Source of the DNA: Bugula neritina
Lineage: Eukaryota; Bryozoa; Gymnolaemata; Cheilostomatida; Bugulidae
DNA: 25,990 nucleotides
Reading direction: 5' to 3'
NCBI GenBank assembly: GCA_964035545.1
Contig: CAXIUT010000253.1
Coordinates: forward strand, 1 to 25,990
Shown here: positions 1-11,468 of the stretch, one piece after another
Numbering within the stretch: position 1 is the first letter of the stretch
How the letters are laid out: each line of letters opens with the position of its first letter
Program-made: the position numbers and the translations under genes
The notes under the pieces: generated by a model
What the model was told of the DNA's origin: nothing
What the model saw: only the letters and a program-made list of their open reading frames with translations
Database searches by the model: none

Positions 1-83
1 CCCAACCCCAACCCCAACCCCAACCCCAACCCCAACCCCAACCCCAACCCCAACCCCAACCCCAACCCCAACCCCAACCCCAA
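1..83. repeat. Left telomere, (CCCCAA)n
   Basis: About 14 perfect C4A2 repeats begin at base 1 and stop at 83, where AT-rich sequence starts. The C-rich strand reads inward, as expected for the 5' end of a linear ciliate macronuclear chromosome. The repeats are homogeneous, with no C3A3 variants and no C4A4, which argues against Euplotes or Oxytricha type telomeres. Confidence 0.98.
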
Positions 84-578
84 AAAATATGAAATTCAAA
101 TATATTATCAATTTTTTTAAAATTAATCATCTATTCTGTAAGTAATATTGATATTATGAGTAAAAAAGGTTTAAAGTAATAAATCTTGGCAAAATAACAC
201 TTTTAACTTAAAATATTTCATTCAAATATATTATTCAATTTTGATATTCTTGTCTTTACTGTTTTTTTTTTTAAGTATTTAATATTTCATTTTCAAAATT
301 AAATAGTTTATATTCTTGTTGCTAATGTCAAATTCTATTTTTTATTTTTATTAAATAGTATTCAAAACAAATTTTTTCTCCTTTTTTTGACAGAAAAATA
401 TCTATAATATAACTAATAGTATCATTATAATTCGATAGTGATTTTTATTAAAAAGAAAAACTTTGTTAAACTTTATTTTCAATCTTAACCCAATTTATTT
501 TATCATTTTAATATTTATTTCTCATAATAGTTTCATAACTTTTGGATTAATAAAATTGTTATATAGCATTTAATACTC
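84..578. other. AT-rich subtelomeric spacer
   Basis: No convincing gene is seen in these 495 bases. The frame of the downstream gene stays open (no TGA) from an ATG at 156, but composition here is mostly T and A runs and the translation looks random, so I treat it as non-coding. It holds two copies of a motif reading TTCAAATATATTAT followed by (T)CAATTT, near 95-115 and 221-242. The promoter and 5' leader of the gene at 579 should lie here. Confidence 0.6.
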
Positions 579-2124
579 ATGCATAAACAATAGCACTAGA
601 ATACTCACCAAGACAAGTTAGTATCAAAAATAAAACATAAAAATTTTCCTCAAACTAACTCCAAGTAAATACAACATTCTCCTAAATAAATAACATAATC
701 TACTATCACTAATTAAACTCCATTACTTTAATTAAAATCTGATATCCACTCAAGTTCAGTTATTAGTAGCATTCAATCTGTATAACAAAAAGTGAGAAAA
801 GGATTGTCGGAAATGATTTAATAATACAAAAATGATGCATAAAAAATGATGGCTAATCATGGCTGGGATCCATAAAAAGAAGCTAAGATTAGAGTTCATC
901 TTAAAAAACTACAAAAATAAAAAAAATAAAGAAAATAACGGTTTTAAAATGATTTAAAAAGGTTAGAAGATAAGAAAAATCTATTAGAACATAGTAGTGT
1001 ATCAAATTAGAAATAAAAGCAAGAGAAAAGGAAGAGTATTTAAGTTAGAATAGATAAAATTCACTAAAGAGAAAGAAAAAGACAAGAATAATAAATAAAT
1101 TTTAATAAATTTTACCAATAATACAAATCACATAAACCTAAATATGCTCAAGTTTAAGAATAATTTAATCGAAAACAATTAAAATAAAATTAATAAAAAA
1201 CAAAAAGAAATAAACAAAGATTATCAGAAGTTTATAAACCTATGGATCTAAAGACTCTTTAATAATTTTAGTAAAATTATCTTAATTAAAAATACTAACT
1301 AGAAAAACAAAGATTACAGAATAAATTATATTAAAAAAAACAGTAAGAAGCAAATCAACAAAAACTTAATGAACTTTATAAAGGACATTGTCATGAGTAT
1401 GTTTTAGATTAATTAACTGAAAAATATTAAAAAAATAAATAAGGCCAATAGAAGTATAAAAGAATCAAAGAATATGGATAACTAGTTCGAGAATAATATA
1501 AACCAAGAGTTAAAAGTGGAAATGACGCCTAATTAGAATCAAGTCAATATTTTTAAAGTTAGATACCTCAAACAGAAAGAGGAAAAAGAGTGGTTAAAGA
1601 TAGATATCTAAAAGGCCAATATCTTGGTAAAATGGTAACATATTAAAAATAAGCATTATCGCATTAAGATCAAAATGGAAAAGGAATGGAATATTTATAA
1701 TTTATCAGATCTTTACCTAAAAAACCAAAAAATAAAAAACAACTATTATTATACCATAGATAAAACCCAAAGCAGGAGTATATAAGGTACCTCGTCTTGA
1801 AAATCCATTGTATCGGGGCAGTAGACGTTACAATTCAATTGATACTAGTATGAAGACAGGAGATTCAGATAGTGTGAAAAGAGTAATTGATTTTGTGAGA
1901 TATAGACAAGATCAGTTGAAACAGGATTAGAAGAAATTAAGAAATAGAACATATAGAAGTAGAAGTTAATGGGAAAATTCACAAAAAGGATTTAATAGTT
2001 AATTGGTTAGTAATATTTAGGAAAAGTTAGAAATTTTGAAAAGATGTGATAATTATTTTCAAATAGTTTATATTATATATAATATTAGCCTTTTATTTAA
2101 GATGTAAAAAAGTTAATTATTTGA
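579..2124 (+). CDS. Gln/Lys-rich coiled-coil protein, function unknown
   Basis: Read with UAA/UAG as Gln, this is a basic, helical, Gln- and Lys-rich protein of about 507 residues beginning MHKQQHQNTH. The N-terminal 60 residues are Ser/Thr/Gln-rich and probably disordered; the middle is coiled coil. The ATG at 579 is chosen because protein-like sequence starts there. The frame changes once near the A6 run at 1734-1739: adding one A joins SLPKKPKNKK to TTIIIPQIKPKAGVYKVP, which reads well on both sides. A 35- or 44-nt GT-AG segment ending at 1821 is a less likely alternative. Near the 3' end a 23-nt GT...TAG intron (2066-2088) leads to TGA at 2122-2124; unspliced, the frame runs to TGA at 2210-2212. 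I recognise no family; a cytoskeletal or basal-body role is only a guess. Confidence 0.7.
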
Positions 2125-2282
2125 ATATATCAAAAACTATTCTATTTATAGTTTTTATAAAATATACAAAAGACAAAAATAATAAAGAATTATATTCAAA
2201 CTGACCAGATGAAAAGAATAATAAACAAACACAATATATTTTTAAATAATCAAATTTAATGAATATCATAATTGTTTATGAT

Positions 2283-5233
2283 TCAATATTTACTGATACT
2301 TCTGATATAGTCAACATCTGTTCGAGTATAAGTAGGTTTTTTAAATTTAGAATTATTTTAGATATAATCTTACAACTATTCTTCATTTATATACCTTTCA
2401 GAAGGATTAAATTAAGCATTTACTTGAGAAATTTATCTCAAAATAGCTTTTATTTAAATGTTCATGACCCGATTCATAGACTAAATCTATATTTTTCTCG
2501 ACTATAAAGTTCTATTAAAGAGACTATTTTATAACAAAATAAGTTATAAACTCTTTTTCTCATCAACACTTAACTATTCCTTCTATAATTAACTTTTAGC
2601 TTTTAAAGTAATTTACTATCTTTACTTTATTTTATTTTAAATCTCTTAACATTCCACTTAATTTTTTCTTTTGCTATTTTCTAGATTCGATAATTTATTT
2701 TCTAATAATTTAATTTTTTAATCAAAAACAACTCTATAATCTATTTAAATTATCTTATCTTTTTACTCTTTTTCTATTTTTTTTTACTTTTGATTCCTCT
2801 GTTTTTAGATTTAGTTAATTTATTATAGAGTAGTTGTTTTACATTATGTTCCTTAATATTGCTTTAGATAATTCAAGTTTCTGAGAAAAGATGTTGCAGG
2901 ATTTTCACTATTAAAAGTTTTCACAAATTTACTTTCAGGTAAAGACATATATTTACTATATGAGGTCAGATCAGGATGATCTTTGCTCATAAATATTTTT
3001 TTCTTAAAAGTATTATCTGCAAATATCGAAAATAAAACATAGGTTAAAGCAAGGATAAGACTGATTATATTTAGAATTTTATATCCTGTACTTGAGTCAT
3101 AATGAATGTTTAAATCCCAAACGAAGTGACCAATTGCAAACAAAAATATAGATACTTCAAAGGCAGTGACTATTTTATTGGTTAGTTCGAAGCTGAAATC
3201 TATGGGAACAGAAAATCTTCTAAAAAGATTATATTTATCAACCCAATAATGAAGACTAAAAATAAAGATGAGAATAGGTGTCGCGAGAGGAGCCATGAAA
3301 CCGTAGAAAGAAATTACATAAGAATAGATGATATAAAAAGAGTACATAACTGCAAAATCAAATTAAGGATACTATAATTATTTATTTAGTTCAACTTGAA
3401 ATTGCTTGTTTGGTTCAGTAGTTTTGATTTTAAAGTAATTTATCAATTGGAAAAACCTTTCTTTTGGAATCAGGATAAAGAGAAGCAAATTGACTATTCC
3501 TGAAACTATTACCAAACTTATAACTTTATTTACTAAACCAAAGGTTCCAAGTGGATTGCTATAGTGAATCAAGTAGATGATAGTGTATATGAAACAAGTA
3601 TTGATGCCTTGAGTAATTATTGTTTTTAGTACTACTGAACTCAAACGATCTGATTTTGTTTTATGTTTTTACATAAAAGATAGTAATTATATCGTAAAAG
3701 AAAGAAGAAAGTTGATCGCTGTTGTCAAGAGAGCCATCAATCCTGATAACATGTAGCTATGTACTTTTTACTAAAAGGTTACTGCTTTACCTTACTCTTA
3801 ATTTTTGGCTCCCCATAATTGAATCAAGATCAGTGATGCTAAAGATAGTAGAAGAAGCATGATAAGTACAGCCCATGAATAGATCAGATTTTTAAATCTT
3901 TGTTCATCTGTTACTTTCATATTAAACCAATAGACATCGTTAGGTTTATTGGGTAAACTTATTTTGATAGGTTTACCACTAATTCTAAAGAAATTTTTAT
4001 CCTTATCATATTACCTTATGAAGTAATCTCTGAAGTGTTGATACTGAAAGGAGACAAAGGCTTTTCCTGTAAAATGCGTAAATTTAAAAGAATTCTTCTT
4101 CTTAGTACTTTTATCAATAGCAAAATTTTAACAAAGCTAGATATACTAATTATTAAGCAGATCAATTCTATTAGGAATGAATTTAAGTTTCGATGAAGTC
4201 TTAGTAAGTTGGTTTTAATCTTATTAAATATGCTACTTTTGAAGATTCTATCTCATATTGAATAAATTTTACATTTCTGTCAAATCATAACATAAATTAA
4301 TATTAGTAACAATATTAGATATGTTAAGATGATTTTCTTGAAATTTATTAACCAAAATCTACTCGATAAAACATTTCTAAAGATGATCCAATTAATTTTG
4401 GTCCTTTTTGAAGATATCATAAGTTTATCTAAACCATTTTCTTATTTTGTTTTAGATCATGTATTCTAGATGATTTTCATAGTTGTAACTTGTTTACTAT
4501 ATCTATGTGTTTTAATCAAAAATGAATGGAGGGATATTTTCCAGAAGAACTGAGAAGTTTTATTGAGAGAATATTATTGATCTTGATCTGTTTTTTTGTT
4601 AATTTTGGATATTTCTAAACACATAAAAGAACACTATCGATATAATAGTAAAAATAAAAGATAGCCAATCCAAAACATTCAATTACTTCGTATTTGCAGC
4701 ACTTTTTAAATTATACCCTGATATAGTAAAAGCACATAATTTTTGATTTCCTAAAACCATCAAATCAGAACAATACTATCCATTCATACTGGCCAAGATA
4801 TTATAAATATCAAAAACCAAGAAACGAATCGTGAGGTAGCTGATGACCATTTTGATGAAAGTAAAGTACATGGAGACTCCTGTAGGCAACTGGAAGACTT
4901 ATTGACCTTACTATGGTTCAGATATGAAGGTGTGATAGCAAAATGGAAACTAATCTCTGACTAGCATGTTCTCACAACATGGGCAGGCTTTTATTTTGTT
5001 TTATTTTGATGTTTATAAGTCATAGAATTAGTTTTTGTAACCCAATCGATTAGATTTTTGATGGAAGAGAGCTGCATTGTATTTTGATGGATATTTGTAC
5101 ATTCTTTTGAGTTTGATGTTGGTTTTTTGAGTTTGGTAAGTATCAATAACTACCTTTTTTGGATGTTAATGTATTAACTAGGTTATTCTGAGTAGATAAA
5201 TGACTACTTTGGTTAACTAGGATTCAAGTACAT
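2283..5233 (-). CDS. OSCA/TMEM63 (CSC1-like) mechanosensitive cation channel
   Basis: This is a protein of about 983 residues. Recognisable OSCA/TMEM63 (DUF221, RSN1_7TM) features run in order: N-terminal membrane segments (about residues 118-145 and 187-206), a large cytosolic RRM-like loop containing FSVLLENIPPF and GKAFVSF, the motif DVYWFNM just before the pore-side helices (about 432), and a multi-pass core including FDFAVMYSFYIIYSYVISF and PLATPILIFIFSLHYWVDKY. Family members are stretch- or osmolarity-gated Ca2+-permeable channels in plasma or organelle membranes. A 190-residue Lys/Gln-rich cytosolic tail follows and ends at TGA (2283-2285). The core frame is open from 5102. The better start, ATG at 5231-5233, needs one extra base at the T6 run 5155-5160 (an A6 run in the mRNA), which joins SQYINIQKK to VVIDTYQTQK. 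Without that, Met at 5102 is the start. Confidence 0.85.
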
Positions 5234-5596
5234 AAGTTGATGTTTTTACAATATAAAATAATAATTTAGAATAAGATCTTTGATATAATTTTTCTAATAG
5301 CTGATAGATCTTGTAAATAAGATATACTAAAATAGAGTTTAAAACAAGATAAAAATCGATCTTAACTTGCAAGCTACTAAAACTTTGAATTATAAGTATT
5401 AAATAGTTTATATTAATTTAATTTTGAAAATATGATTAAATCCATTGACAAATATTCTCGAAAAGAAGGTAAAAAGATTTAAAAAGAAGAAAATCATAAC
5501 AACATTTAAAAATAAGAAATGAAAATTTAGTTGGCGGGTTTTCTTTAAATAGAATTTGAATTTAATTGGTTTATAAATATTTATTATTAAAGAGAG
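5234..5596. promoter_or_regulatory. Divergent intergenic interval
   Basis: This AT-rich stretch separates the minus-strand channel gene from the plus-strand gene at 5597 and should contain both promoters and 5' leaders. An in-frame ATG at 5432 could extend the plus-strand gene by 55 residues, but the intervening translation is low-complexity and unconvincing. No specific motif is claimed. Confidence 0.35.
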
Positions 5597-6163
5597 ATGG
5601 GTGGCAATGAAATTTCAACTGTCCTTGCTATTGTTGATAATCTAAGCTGGATTTTGTATTTAATACCTGGACTTCAAGGACCTGCAATTGCGATATAAAT
5701 TATTATACTCACAATTTCAATTATTCGGGCAATTCATGATGGTAAAAGTACTTAAGATATTGTTTTTATGGTTATTTCGAGGATATTAAGTCTATTTCTA
5801 TCGTTCTTGTTTTTTAAATTTTTTGGTTCATTGCTAAAAAAATTATTCTCTAAATTTACTAAATTATTTGGAAATAAAATGGGAAAAGTTATATCTATGG
5901 CAGACAATGATGGATCCAAAAAAATATTCTAATCGATAAAAGATGTAAGCTTTTCGTAAATTTGGACTGTTGTTAAGTAAATCGGTTTGATATAGTTTAT
6001 TTATCAACTTAGTAATAAATAATTAACAATTGTTGGAACTAGAATAGTTGGTAAAGGTATTGATGTAGCAGCCTAAAAATCTGCTTAATACGTTATTCGA
6101 AAGAGTACATAGGTTGCTGTTAAAAAAGGAGCTTAAAAAATAAGTGAAAAAATTGATGAATGA
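5597..6163 (+). CDS. Small multi-pass membrane protein, unknown
   Basis: A 188-residue protein beginning MGGNEISTVLAIVDNL. It has two or more hydrophobic segments (about residues 11-42, containing ILYLIPGLQGPAIAIQIIIL, and about 53-85, containing VISRILSLFLSFLFF), then a Lys-rich amphipathic stretch, a third weakly hydrophobic region, and a basic alanine-rich C-terminus (GKGIDVAAQK...KKGAQKISEKIDE) before TGA at 6161-6163. No signal peptide or catalytic motif is visible. The start at 5597 is preferred to the in-frame ATG at 5432 because protein-like sequence begins there. I do not recognise a family; a small channel-like or membrane-remodelling protein is possible but unsupported. Confidence 0.65.
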
Positions 6164-6369
6164 TTCGAATCCTTATTATTTAGATATTTATAAAATAAAC
6201 AAAATCTCATAATGAATTTAGATTAAAATGACTTCGATTCTAATATTTTAATAATAATATTATGGATAATAACTGCTACATAATAGAGAAATAATCACAC
6301 TATTTAGACCTCCCTTTACAATTAAACTCATAAAGAAAGTTACCTTCAAAATCATAGAAAAGAAAAGAC

Positions 6370-6960
6370 ATGCCAAGACAACTTAAAAATGATCCTTATC
6401 GTTCAACAAGTAAATAAAATATTAACAATAATGAAAAAAAATGTATAATTTATCCAATAGCTCATCCAGAAGATAAAAAATTATTTGAAGATATCGATAT
6501 TAATCATAAAAATAAAGAAAAGAAAAGCGATTGTAAATTGAGAGAGATTATCAAACAAAAACTAGATAGTTAAAAAAAGAAAATTAATAAAAATATATAT
6601 AACTAAACCAAAAGATAAAGAATAAAGGATAAAGAAGGACAAAGTAATAAATATCATCAACTTTTATGTTAATTCTATGGAAAACCAGCCAAAAACATCC
6701 AAAAATAAAACAAAATACCTTTGAATAACAACCAAAACAAAGAAAATCAACCAACAATGAGACGCTATCAAAGTGCAAAAACAATAAAACCTTTAGACCC
6801 TCTTCAATCAGACCATAAACTCCAAAGAAATCAAAGCGTATTTTCAATGAAATCACCAACAAACATGTCAAATAAACCAACAATAGCTCTTAACAACCCT
6901 CAGAAGCCAACATATTTGGATATCTATATGCAGAAGAGACGTAAATCTTTATACCTTTGA
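6370..6960 (+). CDS. Small basic, disordered protein with KEN motif
   Basis: A 196-residue Lys/Asn/Gln-rich protein beginning MPRQLKNDPYRSTS and ending KPTYLDIYMQKRRKSLYL before TGA. It lacks membrane segments or a folded-domain signature and looks largely disordered. The sequence QNKENQPT near residue 122 contains a KEN tripeptide, a known APC/C degron in other eukaryotes; functional use here is inference only. Ser-rich segments such as RRYQSAKT and LQRNQSVFSM fit basophilic phosphorylation sites. The next gene starts 26 bp downstream on the same strand. Function unknown. Confidence 0.65.
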
Positions 6961-6986
6961 TTTTATAGTGATTAATAATATTAATA

Positions 6987-8410
6987 ATGCTGTATTCAAG
7001 ATGGAAATTAATCAAAAACGATAAATTGAGAAGAGATAAAAGAGGTAGTCTAACTACTGGAATAAGGAAGTACAGTGTAATTGAATAATTATAAAATGAA
7101 GAGGAATAAAATTAGTTGTTAAGTAATTATCGATAAATGTAGCAAGAATTTTATAAGGAGTCAATTACAAAACAAACTACTAGTCTTTATAAGATTAAAA
7201 AATAGTTGAATAGCATCGAGAGTTATAGTAAAAATATCTAAGTATGAACACAGAGTTCAATAAAATAAAATAAAAGTATCATACAGAAAGCTAATTTTAA
7301 TAAAATATCATAAATAACAATAGATATGAATAAAAATATGATTTATTGTTACAGTAAATTAGATAAAACAACTAATAACTAAAGATTTTGAGTTAATAAT
7401 TCAAATAAACAAGTCAATAACTATAAAAATAAAGCAATCCTAATTTTTAGGTTATTTTGACTGTAAAAATGGCATAGATATCAGTATAAATAACAAAGCT
7501 ACATTAATCAATAAATAAACTAAAACAATAAAAGATAAAGAGATAGAGATAACTGGTTCAACTAGGAAGTTACGACAAAAATAAAAATTAGAAATTACAG
7601 TTATAATATGTCAATATCAATAAAAAGAAATAATTTTTGCTAGATAAATAAGATCAAATGCAAAGAGATTTATCTGATTTGGAATATAAAATAATAAAAC
7701 AAAATAATTTATGGTAAGAACTAACATAAAAATAATATAAAAACTAAATACCTCAAGAACATCTTGATATTTTATACAAAACAAAAAAGATCAAGTTAGA
7801 TTATCATTCTAAAATCAACTAAAGAGAATAGGAATCAAAAAAATGGATATACTATAAATCAATATGTCAACTGAACTAACTTAAAAAAAGGTTTAAGGAT
7901 ATTGAGTTTACATGTAGTATCAAATAAAATAGAATAAATGCTCTTTAATAAGAAATCAAAAGGTATTTATCTTAACTTGATCAAATCAAAGAAGAACATC
8001 AATAAAAGAACAATGAATAATTTTAATTGATAAGAAAATAAGTAAAGATTTAATAAAAATAAACCAGTATGAAAAGTTTCAATGATTCTCCATCTAACTT
8101 TTTAATTAAAAAAAATACAAAAAAAACCAGCTTTAACAGTACTCCTACAAGTGCCCTTAAAAAGAAAATGAGTGCCAGAATTGAAGGATAACTAAGCAGA
8201 TCATTTGTTTATAGTTAAATAAAAACAAAAAGAAGTATTTTCGATGAAAAAAATCAAAAATACAAGACACCATAGAAAGATAGAATCGATAGTAGATTTT
8301 TAGGCAGAATAAAACGATTCAATACATAACAAACTCAATCAAAACGATAATATTCAATTGATGAACCAACAAAAGCCTTGAAAAAATATTTTTTCAAAAA
8401 TCAATAATGA
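6987..8410 (+). CDS. Long coiled-coil protein, unknown
   Basis: A protein of about 465-475 residues, nearly all charged or Gln-rich helix, beginning MLYSRWKLIKNDKLRRDKRG. The first 80 residues are in one frame and the rest, to TGA at 8408-8410, in another. A 26-nt GTA...CAG segment (7228-7253) has the right length to connect the frames and fits the intron size here; alternatively one A is missing from the A5 run 7230-7234. Heptad-like coiled coil spans about residues 60-350, followed by a Ser/Thr-rich basic tail (NDSPSNFLIKK, STPTSALKKKMSARIEGQL). No known family is recognised. With the genes at 579, 6370 and 8511 it forms a group of ciliate-type coiled-coil or low-complexity proteins. Confidence 0.7.
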
Positions 8411-8510
8411 CATTCTTCCATATTTTCTATTTTGATTTATTTCATAAAAAAATTAACATAATATAGATCTATAGTTATCTATATATTTTTTGTTAATTAT
8501 ATTTGATCAT

Positions 8511-9971
8511 ATGACAACTCAAAACAAATAACCTTAAAATAAAACCGAATCAATCGACCATTCCTTCGATCCAGACGATCTGAGCAACTACTTCACAGAT
8601 CAACCAGAAGTCGAACGCATGAATTATCTAACAGCTAAACATTTTGCCAATAAAGTCGTATCTAATTTAGACATTTTGATTTATATGGGAAATATGGATG
8701 TAGATAGAAAGAAGAAAAGAGTTCATTAGTTGATGGATTAAGTTAAAATAAATTAATAAGAAAAAAAAGCTGCCTAGATGAGAGCTAAAAAATAATATAT
8801 CTAAGAACAACTATAATACCTTAAGAGTCAAACTAGTATAACTAGAAGTAACAGTTAATAAAAAATTATATAACATTCATTAGTTTTTAGTTCTAAAGAA
8901 CATCAATAGATAATAAAAAAGTTAATAAAATAAAAATAATAAAGAGATAAGCGACATAATTTAGTCGTATAGAATTTATAAAGAAAGCGAAGAGAAGATG
9001 AATAGAAGGATAAAAAGACCAAATAATAGATGAAAAAATAAGCCCAAAAATATCGAAGACAAACAGCATAAATAAATTTATAACAACATAAAAGATAGAG
9101 ATAATAATTTATAAAATTTGAAAATGAATCAAAAGATAAAATAAAGAAATTACAAAATAATTTAACAAACTATCAACAAATATAAGATAGATATCAAAAA
9201 TCTATAGTATTACCTATTTTAGAAGAAAAAAAGAAAAAATTAAAAGCACTACATTAATATAAATCATTCAGCATCTAATAATTAAATTAACATTAAAAAA
9301 ATTATAAATAAAATAAAGAACTACAAAATTCAAGAAGATCTTCCATTGTTAAACATAGCCAATATCGACCTCCCAAAAGATCAGAAAAATATTAGATTTT
9401 ATTAGAATAATAAAAATTGGAAAGAATATCGAAATTATAATAAAAAAGAAGATAATTTTAATCAAGATTAAAAAAACAATAAAAATATGTCAACTACCTC
9501 AGATAAAATTTTATACCCACAATAGATCCATCGAAATAGGAATAACTTAAATAAAGAATATAAAGCAGTCGGATAGTCAAACCATAACCAATCAGTACTA
9601 CTAGATAAATAGGTATAAATAATTTGGAATACGCCAAAAAGAATAGAAAAATTATGATGAGTAGTATTGAATAACGACCTTAGAGTTCAAGAAATAAAAC
9701 TATCAAGAGTCAAACTCATAAGACCATAGAACGTGATTCTATCGGATAGACAAAACCTAGAACTGATACTTATCTTACTATCGAAAGGAAACATAACTAA
9801 CATTCAGAAAAAGTAAGAAGAAGATATCTCGATAAAATAGTAAAATAGAAAGAAAAATCATAAGCAGATAGGATCAAAGAGCTGAAGATCGAAACTGATA
9901 AGATCAGTTAGAAAATGGGACAGAAAGAGAAGGAGTTCAAATACAAAAAAAGACAAAAAAACAAAAGATGA
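8511..9971 (+). CDS. Gln/Lys/Arg-rich coiled-coil protein, unknown
   Basis: An uninterrupted 486-residue reading frame in the ciliate code, starting MTTQNKQPQNKTESIDHS and ending KRQKNKR before TGA at 9969-9971. The first 75 residues (FDPDDLSNYFTDQPEVERM, VSNLDILIYMGNMDVDRK) look folded and use C-ending codons. The remainder is highly basic, helical coiled coil rich in Gln, Lys and Arg, with Ser/Arg-rich stretches (NSRRSSIVKHS, IEQRPQSSRNK) resembling phosphorylation sites. No membrane segment or catalytic motif. The overall build resembles the protein at 579 but I see no clear alignment. A structural role in the ciliate cortex or axoneme is a guess. Confidence 0.75.
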
Positions 9972-10045
9972 CACTCTATAGCTGTTGCTATCAAGTATTC
10001 AAGCAAAAATAGGAATCATTGAAATGTATAATTGATAATTTAATA

Positions 10046-11425
10046 ATGATAGCTATCATATTTCTTCTAACCTTTACCCTAGTAGCCACTCAAAACAACC
10101 TGCAAACCACCAATAATCAAAGCAAACAAGTATAAAACAACTAATCCAACTCGAATCATAGCCAAGAGACTACCACCAGTGGTAACTCCAAATTAAGTAT
10201 GGTAGAAATACTAGCAGGAAAGAATCTATTTCATCATCCTCAACGATCACTTGGAACATCATCCTAAATATTCTAATTTCGAATTAACAATGCATACCTC
10301 TACCCGAAGTCAATGATCGACCGCAAACCTTCATGTTTCGGTCCTCAAGCCCTCCAAATCGAACCAGGAGATGAACTAATAATAAAAGCCAATCAACCCT
10401 TTGTCTCTCTTTTCCGCACAGAAACGATAACACACTACTACAACATCTAGCTGATGGGCCGCTAGAAAATGCAAAATATTTCAATAAACGATTTAACTCA
10501 ATCAGTATAATAACAAAAAGGAATATTCGTCTCAAGAACTAAGATGAATCTCAACTGCTCCTCCATGATCAGCGGTCACCTGAAAATGCGAGGCACAGTA
10601 CACCTAGATTTCTTTTTAAGTCGATAATAAAAAAAGAAAGATTTCAATTTCATCATGGTCTGCATCTCAAAACAATAAATCAAATAATTTGGAATTATCT
10701 ACCGCAATGGCTACTTGTTCTTCTGGATGGTAGTCAACCTCTCGCTCATGGTCTACCACGTCTACCCCAGAGATCAATCGCATCTAACCATGTTTCTTAT
10801 CTATGTCTTTGCATCAATATCCATTTAAAATAAATTTACCAGCTATCTGGTAGCTACTTCACTGTTCTTGTTTGTACTACTGAGATAGAGGAAATAAAAT
10901 CGAGTCAGTAGCAAAGTTTTTATTCTGTATATTAGTCTTTTTTTAACGCTAGCAATATTGTTAATTACCATTTCGTATTAGAGCTAAATCGATGGAGATT
11001 AATGGAACAGCCTATGGATATCTTTATAAAATTTTGTTATCTTACATATCTCCATGTTCATGACTCTCAGACTCATCAAACTCAGTCGTTTCCGCTATGT
11101 CTTCTGGTACTTCATCACCATCTCACTTTTCAGCCTAGCTATAGAAGATGTCAATAATGGTTACTTTACCCTATAATTCAAAAATATGATGGATTTATCA
11201 TGTCTAAAAGGCAACCTATTTTTCATTATAATGATGCTACCAATTAGCAACTACTTCAGCTCTATGACCAGCTGCATGCATCGAGTAATCGCATTTGCTC
11301 TTTCTATTTGCTCTATGTTGCCACTCGGATTGATGATTCAGATAATGGCGATGATGTTTGCTGGAATTATGTGTTTTTAGATGAAAATTAAAAGTGTTAA
11401 AGAAACCATCAAACATACCTATTGA
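10046..11425 (+). CDS. Secretory-pathway 7- or 8-pass membrane protein, GPCR-like topology
   Basis: An uninterrupted 459-residue frame. It starts with a typical signal peptide (MIAIIFLLTFTLVATQ), then about 200 lumenal or extracellular residues: an N/Q/S-rich linker followed by a compact region with single cysteines (PSCFGPQALQIEPGDELI, MNLNCSSMISG, IMVCISKQ). From about residue 220 there are seven or eight hydrophobic helices, including LFFWMVVNLSLMVYHVY, VFILYISLFLTLAILLI and GNLFFIIMMLPIS, and a short basic tail. Ectodomain plus about seven helices is the topology of GOST or other GPCR-like proteins, but no family motif is recognised. The codons are C-rich for most of the length and turn G-rich near the end. 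It converges on the REP gene with a 43-bp gap. Confidence 0.75.
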
Positions 11426-11468
11426 TTGCTATTATGACTATTTTATATAATTATAAATTAGATATTTA

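Noticed and set aside
1778-1821. 44-nt (or 35-nt from 1787) intron in the first gene
   Set aside because: It would fix the frame, but the segment is GC-rich for an intron and encodes plausible protein (YKVPRLENPLYRGS) in the alternative frame, so a missing A upstream is preferred.
2259-2507. Plus-strand 82-codon hydrophobic frame
   Set aside because: Antisense shadow of the Lys/Gln-rich tail of the OSCA-type gene, which ends at 2283.
6584-6883. Minus-strand 99-codon hydrophobic frame
   Set aside because: Opposite the plus-strand basic protein gene 6370-6960; Lys/Gln/Asn codons read as Phe, Leu and Ile on the other strand.
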